A DNA stretch of 64,000 nt from Cyanobacterium sp. HL-69 (GTDB lineage Bacteria > Cyanobacteriota > Cyanobacteriia > Cyanobacteriales > Cyanobacteriaceae), in contig CP024912.1 of the NCBI GenBank assembly GCA_002813895.1, positions 1,488,001 through 1,552,000 on the forward strand. Reading direction: 5' to 3'. How positions within the stretch are numbered: the stretch's first letter is position 1; each line of letters starts with the position of its first letter. The notes under the pieces are model-generated. The model was not told where the DNA came from. It did not search any database and saw only the letters and a list, made by a program, of their open reading frames with translations. This document shows positions 53,953 through 64,000 of this stretch, one piece after another. Both the position numbers and the translations under genes were made by a program.

Positions 53953-55521
53953 ATGCACTTTCAGTTTCCTCCAGCAATTCAGGCAGGTATAAAAGCAGGT
54001 AAGTATTCACAAGTATTGTCTGCCAGTGGAATACCTTTAAGTATGGTTAGAGATTCTTCTACAGGTCAATTTGTAGGTCATGCAGTGGGATTATTGAATA
54101 ACAACGGGGTGGCATTCAATCCCGTTGTCACACCATTAAATCTAGCTACAAGTGGATTACAAATGCACCAAATGCACAGGGGATTTCAAGCAGTGGAAGC
54201 CAGTTTAGGAGTTTTACAAGCAACTACCGCAGTCATTGGCGTCGGTGTTGTTGCTAGTGTCGCCCTTTCTGTTGTCAATTTATATCAAACAATCAAGATT
54301 AGAAAAGCGGTAGAAAGATTAGAATTAAGAGTGGAAAATGGTTTTATTGATTTAAAAAGAGTTTTTATCAATCAAGGCTCAGAAATTATTAATCATATCG
54401 ATCAAGTTGCTCAAGATATGAAATTTGAACAACACCGTTTAATTTTAGTAAGGGCTTATGGTCAACTAATGGCAGCTATTAAACGTTTTAATTCTGCAAT
54501 AAAATTAAAAAATATTCAAACAAGAAATACAGAAATTAATGCAGTAAGAGGAATATTATTTGAATCATTGGCTGACTATCAGAATCCTCAATTACTAGAA
54601 GAAAACTCTGCTTGTGGATTGTTAAGAAGATGCGAATGTTCTTGGTTAATAGAACAAATGATTATAGCTACCTATCAAATACAAAATGAATTGATTGTTG
54701 CCAGTGAGCGCTTATGTAATTTAGATCAACAAATCAAGAATGATTGTGTTCAAGTTTTAGAAAAATGCGACTCAGGAGATGAACTTGATTTTTTATTCCC
54801 TGAAATTACTAGATTACATGATCAAGATCTAATTGTGTTAGAGTCGTGGCGAAATAATCTTAATTATATGCAATCCCTTTCTAAAGCAGAATTACAATTA
54901 TTACAAAGTTCTGAAGTTAGTCAATCTCAATTAATTGTTGATACGGATAATTTAGATAACGATATTATCGAAGAACCTGAGTTAAAAATTTATGAAACTT
55001 TACAGGAAAAATCTCATTTTAATTCTCTGGTTAGTCAACTAATCTTTATGATGAAACCTAAACTAAGAAAAGAGTATGAAGATTATATTAATGATGAAGC
55101 CAAAAAATATAATTATAAAGTTTTTATTCCCTCAAATTTAAAAGAAGTTTCTAACTTTACTTTAGCCAATCTTTTCTGGTATTTCCTTTCCCTTGATGAT
55201 TCTGATAATGAAGAATCAGAAATGGTTGATAGTCAATTAGAATCAATTGAGGATGAGAATTCTGATGACAAATTAGAACAATCTAAAATTTTCTTGCAAC
55301 TAAAAATGGTTATTGTTGAACAGTTGGATGTTGATTATAATGATGTCAATCTTCACTCCAATTTTTCTTGTGATCTTGATGCTGATAGCTTAGATGCTGT
55401 AGAATTAATCATGGCTTTGGAAGAAGCCTTTGAAATTAATATTCCTGATAAAGACGCTGAAAAAATACAAACTGTTAAACAAGCACTTCAGTATATAGAG
55501 CTTTATAAAAACAATTCATGA
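53953..55521 (+). CDS. Unknown protein with C-terminal acyl-carrier domain
   Basis: 522 residues from the ATG at 53953 (GGAG ribosome-binding site 8 bases before; an in-frame GTG 9 bases upstream is less likely). Residues ~20-75 are unrecognised. A glycine/valine-rich hydrophobic helix at about 85-112 (TTAVIGVGVVASVALSVVNLYQ) is followed by a helical region and an acidic linker. The last ~75 residues are an acyl carrier protein: VEQLDVDYNDVNLHSNF, then LDADSLDAVELIMALEEAF, where the Ser (about 479) would carry phosphopantetheine, and IPDKDAEKIQTV. I do not know this architecture. It shares an intergenic region with the dynamin-like GTPase gene. Confidence 0.75.
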   Translation: MHFQFPPAIQAGIKAGKYSQVLSASGIPLSMVRDSSTGQFVGHAVGLLNNNGVAFNPVVTPLNLATSGLQMHQMHRGFQAVEASLGVLQATTAVIGVGVVASVALSVVNLYQTIKIRKAVERLELRVENGFIDLKRVFINQGSEIINHIDQVAQDMKFEQHRLILVRAYGQLMAAIKRFNSAIKLKNIQTRNTEINAVRGILFESLADYQNPQLLEENSACGLLRRCECSWLIEQMIIATYQIQNELIVASERLCNLDQQIKNDCVQVLEKCDSGDELDFLFPEITRLHDQDLIVLESWRNNLNYMQSLSKAELQLLQSSEVSQSQLIVDTDNLDNDIIEEPELKIYETLQEKSHFNSLVSQLIFMMKPKLRKEYEDYINDEAKKYNYKVFIPSNLKEVSNFTLANLFWYFLSLDDSDNEESEMVDSQLESIEDENSDDKLEQSKIFLQLKMVIVEQLDVDYNDVNLHSNFSCDLDADSLDAVELIMALEEAFEINIPDKDAEKIQTVKQALQYIELYKNNS

Positions 55522-55656
55522 TTTAGTTAAATTTTACAAAAATGCTCTAATCTAGTGTGAAGTTGACCAAACAAATCTTATGACTATTCGTAATTAGAAG
55601 CAAAGAAACATTCATAATATCTAATGGGGCAAGGCAACCCTTAACCCCAAAAATAA

Positions 55657-56529
55657 TTAAGCCAAAGCAGGAACTTTTTCCGATTCTTGCGCTTTCACAC
55701 CATCAAAACTTTGATTGCGGCAGAAAATTTCACAAGAATTATTAGGACTTTCAATGAGTTTAATCTTTTCTAACTCAACCCCTAACTTACTTACAGGCTC
55801 TTTTAAGAGAGTAGCAATATAAAAAGCAATATTTTCTGCGGTGGGAACAGTATCAGCAAAATGAGCTATATCTTTGTTAAGGAATGTGTGATCAAAAGGT
55901 TCTACCACATACTCATCAATGACATTTTGCAGCGCCCCTAAATCCACAATCATCCCTGTACGAGCGTCCATATTTCCAGTCACAGATACTTCTAAATGAT
56001 AATTATGTCCATGACCATTAGGACGAGCGCACTTACCATATATTTCTAAATTTTCTTCATAGCTTAATTTATTAGAGGCTAGACGATGAGCGGCGCTGAA
56101 ATGAGTTTGAATACTTAAAGTTGCTTCCATATCTTTTCCTTGATAGTTTACCCAAAGTTGAGGATGTTCGTATAACAAAATGTCCGTTAACGGTAAATGA
56201 GGATTTAACCGTTGCCAAATTACCCTTGCAATGTTTTCGGTGGTAGGTAAAGTTTCTTGGAATTCCTCCCATATATCATTAAGATAACCATAGTCTAACT
56301 GACTGGTCACTTCATTTTTAATAACCTTTTTTACATTGGAGAGATTTTGCACCATGCCATATTGATCCAATTCTCCAATCAAAGACACAAATAATACATA
56401 ATTATGTCCATGACCAGGAAAACGGCTATTAAGACCAAAACGCTCTTGGTTTTCTTGCTCCGATAACTCAGGCAACCAATAACGATGACTGGCGCTGAAT
56501 TTTGCTCGACGATTGACAATACATTTCAT
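55657..56529 (-). CDS. queD: Tandem 6-carboxytetrahydropterin synthase-like protein (QueD family)
   Basis: 290 residues in two PTPS domains. Domain 1 (about 1-120) has FSASHRYW and PGHGHNYVLF, domain 2 (about 135-275) has FSAAHRLA and NGHGHNYHLE; both keep the zinc His residues. Only domain 2 has the catalytic-type Cys before the His pair (YGKCARPNGHGH); domain 1 reads LNSRFPGHGH. It would supply the substrate for QueE (27155). A fused pair with one degenerate half is unusual in plain QueD. Confidence 0.85.
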   Translation of the reverse strand: MKCIVNRRAKFSASHRYWLPELSEQENQERFGLNSRFPGHGHNYVLFVSLIGELDQYGMVQNLSNVKKVIKNEVTSQLDYGYLNDIWEEFQETLPTTENIARVIWQRLNPHLPLTDILLYEHPQLWVNYQGKDMEATLSIQTHFSAAHRLASNKLSYEENLEIYGKCARPNGHGHNYHLEVSVTGNMDARTGMIVDLGALQNVIDEYVVEPFDHTFLNKDIAHFADTVPTAENIAFYIATLLKEPVSKLGVELEKIKLIESPNNSCEIFCRNQSFDGVKAQESEKVPALA

Positions 56530-56627
56530 TGCAATAGTTATGATTTCGGCTTGCTGATTCTTTCTCTACTTTACCATTTTTTCCTTTACCTAACTTAACA
56601 ATTCTTTAATTTTTCTAGCTTCATTAA

Positions 56628-56647
56628 CAAGGGGCTTAAGCCCCTTG
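56628..56647. repeat. 20-bp palindrome downstream of mltA
   Basis: CAAGGGGCTTAAGCCCCTTG, a perfect palindrome 41 bases past the minus-strand mltA stop. A partial duplicate (AAGCCCCTTGCC) follows on its right. Confidence 0.6.
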
Positions 56648-56687
56648 CCCCAGAAAAGCCCCTTGCCTCAGAAAATCAAAGTCAATC

Positions 56688-57899
56688 CTATTTCAACAAC
56701 AAATAAAATAAATCTCCATCCCAATCCACTAAACCTGCTTGGGCTTTGGGAATATCTCCTGTACCAAAGAAAATATCTACCCTCCCAGCGCCCCTAATGG
56801 CACTTCCTGTATCTTGATCTAGGACATAACGACTGGTTACAGGGGTAGTCATCTGCCCATCTCGGTTAACTTGAGGAATGCGAGTATGAATCAATGCCAA
56901 CGCTCCGGGGGGCATAATAGATTTATCCGTGGCGATGGATCTTTCATCGGTAACAGGTACATTTAAACTACCCATGGGGGGTTGTCCTCCTGTTTCATTA
57001 AAGAAAATAAAGCGGTTATTGCGGGGTAAATATACACTCAATTCATCGGGGTTACTTTCTAAATACTGCATCAATCGAGGTAAACTCATCTCCTCGGCAG
57101 GTACTTTGCCATCATTAATTAATTCCCTGCCCAAACTTACATAGGGATAGTCTGTGGCACCATTAAAGCCGATAGTCATGGTTTGACCGTTGGTTAGTTG
57201 TAATTCTGCTGAACCCTGTACCTGTACTAAATAGGCCTCGAGGCGATCGCCCAGCCACACCAATTCATTGCCTTTGATAACACTATCAGTACCCCGTCCA
57301 TCCACTCCTTCTAGTTGCGCCCTAGTGGGGTGGGGTTTATTCCACGAATCAAAATTACTCGGTTTACGATAAAGAGGATAACGAAACTCATCAGTCCTTT
57401 GACGACTAGCACGATATATGGGTTGAAAATAGCCCGTAAAGTGTACCGTACCATCTCCATCATGACCCACAGAACGATAAAAACGAAATTCTCTCTCAAT
57501 AGCTTGTTGTAACTGTGCCGAAGAATGAGACGTCGCTACCAACTCTCGGAAACGTCGTAAAGACGCAATCACTCTCTCACGGGTAAAACCAGGCACATTA
57601 TAATTTTCGTAGGCTTTTCTGGAGCTTTCGGTGTTAAGGTATCGTAAACTATGGTCAACGGCACGAATTAATGATTGTCTATCTCGGCTCAAAATTTGTT
57701 GATCTAATACCTCCATGGGTAAACTATCAACGGGTTTTAATGGTACATTTTGAGCAAACAAAGAAGGGACAAAAAATAGTCCTAAACCAATATTTATTAA
57801 ACTAACTTTTGACAAATTAGATATAGTTTTGTTTAAATTAAGACTATAACTTATTTTATTTTGATTTTTTGTTTTTTTATTTTTATTTTTTAAAAACAT
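56688..57899 (-). CDS. mltA: Membrane-bound lytic murein transglycosylase A
   Basis: MltA cleaves peptidoglycan to 1,6-anhydro products. I start at MFLKNKNKKTKNQNK (403 residues), giving a signal peptide with hydrophobic core SLINIGLGLFFVPSLFA; the longer reading from 58010 runs into the divergent gene. MltA motifs are FTGYFQPIYRASRQ, YPLYRKP, VQVQGSAELQL, GFNGATDYPYVSLGR and the 3D domain VLDQDTGSAIRGAGRVDIFFGTG with its catalytic Asp. There is no lipobox. Confidence 0.93.
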   Translation of the reverse strand: MFLKNKNKKTKNQNKISYSLNLNKTISNLSKVSLINIGLGLFFVPSLFAQNVPLKPVDSLPMEVLDQQILSRDRQSLIRAVDHSLRYLNTESSRKAYENYNVPGFTRERVIASLRRFRELVATSHSSAQLQQAIEREFRFYRSVGHDGDGTVHFTGYFQPIYRASRQRTDEFRYPLYRKPSNFDSWNKPHPTRAQLEGVDGRGTDSVIKGNELVWLGDRLEAYLVQVQGSAELQLTNGQTMTIGFNGATDYPYVSLGRELINDGKVPAEEMSLPRLMQYLESNPDELSVYLPRNNRFIFFNETGGQPPMGSLNVPVTDERSIATDKSIMPPGALALIHTRIPQVNRDGQMTTPVTSRYVLDQDTGSAIRGAGRVDIFFGTGDIPKAQAGLVDWDGDLFYLLLK

Positions 57900-57918
57900 C
57901 TTTTTAATACTTAAAATT

Positions 57919-58773
57919 ATGACTAAAATAGCTGTATTTGGTATGGGTTTAATGGGATTACCCATGACCCAAAAACTAGCAGAGGCGAATATTTCCGTCA
58001 TGGGTTTCAATCGCTCTGCTCAAAAATTAGAACCCTTAAAGGCACAAAATGTTCCTGTCACCACTGATGTAAAAGAAGCTCTGGATTTCGCTGACTGTTT
58101 AATTTTGATGTTGTCGGATTTCCCTGCCATTCAAGAGGTTATTTTATCCTGTGATAGTTCCTTTGCCCAAAAAACTGTCATTCAAATGGGTACTATCGCC
58201 CCCGATGAAAGTCGGCAATTATGCTCAGAAATTAAGGCGAGGGGAGGAGATTATTTAGAAGCCCCTGTGTTGGGTAGTATTCCTCAAGTCAAGCAGGGAG
58301 AATTATTGTTGATGGTAGGAGCGACACCACAGCAATTTGAGCAATGGCAACCTTTATTTAAAAATTATAGTCCTGAGCCTAGTTTAATCGGGGAAGTGGG
58401 ACAGGCGGCAGCTTTAAAATTGGCGTTGAATCAAATGATTGCAGGATTAACCAGCACTTTTGCCCTCAGCTTGAGCTTTTTAGAGCAACAGGGAGTATCT
58501 GTGGATATTTTCATGGATATTTTGCGAGATAGTGCTTTGTATGCCCCTACTTTTGATAAAAAGTTAACGAGAATGTGCGATCGCACTTACGAAAATCCCA
58601 ATTTTCCCACCAAACATTTACTTAAGGACATCAATTTATTTTTGGATGCCACCCAAGGAAAAAACACTAATAATGTAACTCTCCAAGCTATTCAAACAGT
58701 AGTACAAAGGGCGATCGCCAAGGGCTATCAAGATGGGGATTATTCTGCCTTAATTGAAGGAATAAAAGACTAA
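57919..58773 (+). CDS. 3-hydroxyisobutyrate dehydrogenase family oxidoreductase
   Basis: 284 residues. A Rossmann N-terminus (IAVFGMGLMGLPMTQKLAE) with GxGxxG is followed by APVLGSIPQVKQGELLLMVGA for substrate binding and the catalytic Lys in LKLALNQMIAG. The NRSAQKL segment after the second strand favours NADP, as in glyoxylate or succinic semialdehyde reductases. Substrate not fixed. It is divergent from mltA with only 19 bases between starts. Confidence 0.88.
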   Translation: MTKIAVFGMGLMGLPMTQKLAEANISVMGFNRSAQKLEPLKAQNVPVTTDVKEALDFADCLILMLSDFPAIQEVILSCDSSFAQKTVIQMGTIAPDESRQLCSEIKARGGDYLEAPVLGSIPQVKQGELLLMVGATPQQFEQWQPLFKNYSPEPSLIGEVGQAAALKLALNQMIAGLTSTFALSLSFLEQQGVSVDIFMDILRDSALYAPTFDKKLTRMCDRTYENPNFPTKHLLKDINLFLDATQGKNTNNVTLQAIQTVVQRAIAKGYQDGDYSALIEGIKD

Positions 58774-58795
58774 TTAGAATTTAGAAAGAAACTAA

Positions 58796-61033
<2,238 letters not shown>

Positions 61034-61376
61034 TCTAAGTGGTGTGTCAGAGTAAAATCTGCCATGTCCTCGGTGGGTTAATTACTGTCCGAACAATATT
61101 TATGGGCGATCGCTGACGGGCGATCGTCTGAGGTTAGGGGTTACTAGAATTCCTGCTCCCTTGAGAAAAAAAATTAATCTTTTCTTTACCTTCGGAAAAA
61201 GCAGAAAAAAAGGCTGAAATAGTCTATTTTGCGTTGTTTAGAGAAACCAAAAGAAACAAGAAAACTAGAGGAGATACTGATTTCCGTACCACATACTGTG
61301 TCAGTTAGCACAGACTGACCATATTCCTATGCTAAAATCAACAATAAACAAGGCATAAGGTGAATTAAGGTATATT
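61034..61376. other. katG-clpC intergenic region
   Basis: About 340 bases with HIP1 sequence at 61106 and a near copy, and an inverted repeat GTCAGT-N8-ACTGAC at 61300-61319, 57 bases before clpC, that could be an operator. No gene is seen. Confidence 0.5.
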
Positions 61377-63851
61377 ATGTTTGAACGCTTCACAGAAAAG
61401 GCGATCAAGGTGATCATGTTGGCTCAAGAAGAAGCTCGTCGCTTGGGTCATAACTTCGTAGGTACTGAGCAAATTTTGCTTGGGCTAATCGGAGAAGGCA
61501 CCGGTGTCGCCGCCAAAGTCCTCAAACCCATGGGCGTTAATCTCAAAGACGCTCGTATCGAGGTAGAAAAAATCATCGGCCGTGGCTCAGGATTTGTTGC
61601 TGTCGAAATTCCTTTCACTCCCAGAGCAAAAAGAGTGCTGGAATTATCCCTAGAGGAAGCTCGTCAATTAGGTCACAACTACATTGGCACCGAACATTTA
61701 CTTTTAGGGTTAATTAGAGAAGGGGAAGGAGTCGCCGCTAGGGTTTTAGAAAATCTAGGGGTTGATTTAGGCAAGGTTAGAACTCAAGTCATCAGAATGT
61801 TAGGGGAAACCGAATCTGCTCCTGTGGGTGCTGGTGGGGGCAACCGTTCCAACAAAACTCCTACTCTCGATGAGTTTGGCTCTAATTTAACCAATCTCGC
61901 CGCCGAAGGAAAATTAGACCCTGTGGTGGGCAGACAAAAGGAAATTGAACGAGTAATTCAAATTCTTGGTCGTCGTACCAAAAATAACCCTGTTTTAATT
62001 GGTGAACCAGGGGTAGGTAAAACTGCGATCGCCGAGGGACTTGCCCAAAGAATTGGTAACAAAGACATCCCAGATTTATTAGAAGATAAAAGAGTTGTCA
62101 CCCTCGATGTAGGTTTATTGGTAGCTGGTACCAAATATCGTGGGGAATTTGAAGAACGACTCAAAAAAATTATGGAAGAAATTCGTCAGGCGGGGAATGT
62201 CATCCTTGTGATTGATGAAGTTCATACCCTCATTGGTGCTGGGGCGGCCGAAGGGGCGATCGATGCGGCTAATATTTTAAAACCAGCCCTCGCCCGTGGT
62301 GAACTACAGTGTATCGGTGCTACCACCCTCGATGAATATCGTAAACACATCGAAAGAGATGCAGCCCTTGCCCGTCGTTTCCAGCCCGTCATGGTGGGTG
62401 AACCTACCGTAGATGAAACCATCGAAATTCTCTTTGGACTACGGGAGCGTTATGAACAACACCACAAACTAAAGATTAGTGATGAGGCCCTCGAAGCTGC
62501 CGCTCAATTATCGGATCGTTATATTAGCGATCGCTACTTACCCGATAAAGCCATTGACCTCGTTGACGAAGCAGGATCAAGAGTTCGTTTACTCAACTCT
62601 CAACTCCCCGCCGAAGCCAAGGAATTAGATCAAGAATTACGGGAAGTCCTCAAAGAAAAAGACGAAGCGGTAAGATCCCAAGACTTTGATAAAGCAGGGG
62701 AACTGCGCGATCGGGAAATGGAAATCAAAACCGAAATCCGTGGTTTAGCAGACCAGAAAAAGAAAAATCCCGATGTTAGTGATAGCCCCGTTGTCGGCGA
62801 AGAAGAAATCGCTCAAATCGTCGCCTCTTGGACTGGTGTACCCGTACAAAAACTCACCGAATCCGAGTCGGAAAAACTACTCCACATGGAAGATACTCTC
62901 CACCAGAGAATTATCGGTCAAGAAGACGCAGTAAAAGCGATCTCCCGCGCCATCCGTCGTGCCAGAGTAGGTTTGAAAAATCCTAACCGTCCCATCGCAT
63001 CCTTTATTTTCTCTGGACCGACAGGGGTAGGAAAAACCGAACTTACCAAAGCCTTAGCAACCTATTTCTTCGGCTCAGAAGATTCCATGATTCGCCTAGA
63101 TATGTCCGAGTATATGGAGCGTCACACCGTATCTAAATTAATCGGTTCACCTCCAGGTTATGTCGGTTATAGCGAAGGTGGACAACTCACCGAAGCCGTA
63201 CGTCGTCGTCCCTACACCGTAGTATTATTTGACGAAATCGAAAAAGCACACCCCGATGTATTTAACCTCCTCTTACAAATATTAGAAGATGGACGTTTAA
63301 CTGATGCTAAAGGGCGCACCGTTGACTTCAAAAATACCCTCTTGATCATGACTTCCAACATTGGTTCTAAAGTCATAGAAAAAGGTGGCGGTGGATTAGG
63401 GTTTGAACTCGAAGACGATCAAACTGAGTCTCAGTACAACCGTATTCGCTCCCTTGTTAACGAGGAGTTGAAAAACTACTTCCGTCCCGAATTCCTCAAC
63501 CGTCTTGATGAAATCATCGTATTCCGTCAACTCAACAAAGAGGAAGTCAAAGAAATCTCCGAACTCTTACTCAAAGAAGTATTTGCTCGTCTTACCGAAA
63601 AAGAAATTACTTTAAACGTAACCGACAAATTTAAAGAGCGTTTAGTAGAAGAAGGATATAATCCCGCCTATGGTGCTCGTCCATTACGTCGTGCCATCAT
63701 GCGTCTGTTAGAGGATGTATTGGCAGAAGAAATCCTCTCTAAACGTCTCAAGGAAGGAGATGCCGCCCTTGTGGATGTAAACGAAGAAGGTAAAGTTATT
63801 ATTAAAGCTGAAGAAAATACAACTCCATTACTTGCCAAAGCCGGTAGTTAG
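61377..63851 (+). CDS. clpC: Clp protease ATP-binding subunit ClpC
   Basis: This Hsp100 unfoldase feeds substrates to ClpP. 824 residues: two Clp-N repeats (1-145, [20 protein letters not shown]), AAA-1 with Walker [12 protein letters not shown] and Walker [12 protein letters not shown], a UVR/M-domain ([15 protein letters not shown]), AAA-2 with [15 protein letters not shown] and [14 protein letters not shown], and the ClpP-binding loop in GGLGFE. Essential in cyanobacteria studied so far. Confidence 0.97.
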   Translation: MFERFTEKAIKVIMLAQEEARRLGHNFVGTEQILLGLIGEGTGVAAKVLKPMGVNLKDARIEVEKIIGRGSGFVAVEIPFTPRAKRVLELSLEEARQLGHNYIGTEHLLLGLIREGEGVAARVLENLGVDLGKVRTQVIRMLGETESAPVGAGGGNRSNKTPTLDEFGSNLTNLAAEGKLDPVVGRQKEIERVIQILGRRTKNNPVLIGEPGVGKTAIAEGLAQRIGNKDIPDLLEDKRVVTLDVGLLVAGTKYRGEFEERLKKIMEEIRQAGNVILVIDEVHTLIGAGAAEGAIDAANILKPALARGELQCIGATTLDEYRKHIERDAALARRFQPVMVGEPTVDETIEILFGLRERYEQHHKLKISDEALEAAAQLSDRYISDRYLPDKAIDLVDEAGSRVRLLNSQLPAEAKELDQELREVLKEKDEAVRSQDFDKAGELRDREMEIKTEIRGLADQKKKNPDVSDSPVVGEEEIAQIVASWTGVPVQKLTESESEKLLHMEDTLHQRIIGQEDAVKAISRAIRRARVGLKNPNRPIASFIFSGPTGVGKTELTKALATYFFGSEDSMIRLDMSEYMERHTVSKLIGSPPGYVGYSEGGQLTEAVRRRPYTVVLFDEIEKAHPDVFNLLLQILEDGRLTDAKGRTVDFKNTLLIMTSNIGSKVIEKGGGGLGFELEDDQTESQYNRIRSLVNEELKNYFRPEFLNRLDEIIVFRQLNKEEVKEISELLLKEVFARLTEKEITLNVTDKFKERLVEEGYNPAYGARPLRRAIMRLLEDVLAEEILSKRLKEGDAALVDVNEEGKVIIKAEENTTPLLAKAGS

Positions 63852-63898
63852 GTTGAATCGTTTTTTCATCTTGTGTCGAAAAGTTTAATTTGTTTTTG

Positions 63899-63927
63899 GG
63901 TGAGTTTTTTAACTCACCTCTTTTTTT
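63899..63927 (+). terminator. clpC intrinsic terminator
   Basis: GGTGAGTT-TTTT-AACTCACC followed by C and seven T residues, 48 bases after the clpC stop. Confidence 0.88.
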
Positions 63928-63985
63928 GGAAATTATTAATGTGGTGTAAATAAACTCTTTAACCATCCAAGAAATTTAATTCACA

Positions 63986-64000
63986 ATGTCCACGAGTATG
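63986..64000 (+). CDS. possible start of the next gene
   Basis: ATGTCCACGAGTATG (MSTSM…) runs off the window end. No clear ribosome-binding site is seen, and five codons cannot identify a gene. Confidence 0.25.

Overview
The window is a chromosomal segment of a low-GC unicellular cyanobacterium. The evidence is photosystem genes (psbA, psbX, psaF, psaJ, psaK), a ycf66-family gene, a Gap2-type GAPDH, many HIP1 octamers (GCGATCGC) and cyanobacterial MITEs. A Cyanobacterium- or Geminocystis-like host is my inference; no rRNA or tRNA gene is visible to fix the species.

Layout. 1-31.8 kb is core chromosome: argS, folB, a YggT protein, psbX, a Ycf66 protein, a TolB-like lipoprotein, a psbA coding for the D1' isoform, serA, prmA, sfsA, a glycosyltransferase, an ECF sigma/anti-sigma pair, ffh, a ferritin-like protein, an rluE-like gene, a GT4 glycosyltransferase, an ExbD/ExbD/ExbB-like triplet, tsaD, psaF-psaJ, gap2, a tlyA-like gene, an FHA protein, psaK, trpF, queE, a histidine kinase and a MASE1 hybrid kinase with a degenerate kinase core.

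32,229-43,296 is an 11.1-kb type V-K CRISPR-associated transposon (CAST), the main find. Its machinery is tnsB-tnsC-tniQ, cas12k and the divergent MerR-type regulator gene cvkR. It also has a tracrRNA and a one-spacer CRISPR array. The cargo is a three-gene type II restriction-modification operon with two 5mC methyltransferases and a DUF3883-type nuclease. Four things are unusual. (1) A second, diverged tracrRNA-like unit by the right end runs through a short hairpin directly into a repeat-like tail and a short guide: an apparent natural single-guide RNA with its own promoter and covariation against the split tracrRNA:repeat pair. (2) A 910-bp IS5-type insertion splits the only intact CRISPR repeat. 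(3) A 25-bp double palindrome inserted in a HIP1 site frameshifts the 5' end of tnsB. (4) The outer flanks show no target-site duplication, and a truncated gene abuts the right end.

43.7-64 kb is again core: htpG, an M61 peptidase, a Crp-family regulator, sat, radA, a tandem QueD-like protein, mltA, a beta-hydroxyacid dehydrogenase, katG and clpC. It is interrupted at 51.4-55.5 kb by an accessory patch: a decayed ribbon-helix-helix antitoxin, a MITE, and a divergent pair coding for a dynamin-like GTPase and a protein ending in an acyl-carrier domain.

How the parts fit. In known V-K systems Cas12k with tracrRNA and guide finds the target, TniQ and TnsC bridge, TnsB joins the ends, and CvkR represses cas12k. 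Here the array is broken by the IS, so the fused guide may be the only intact guide RNA left; the tnsB lesion raises the question of whether the element still moves. Short palindromes of the form CAAGGGG-N4-CCCCTTG recur just downstream of seven genes and may act as terminators. All functional calls come from reading the sequence; no database search was run.
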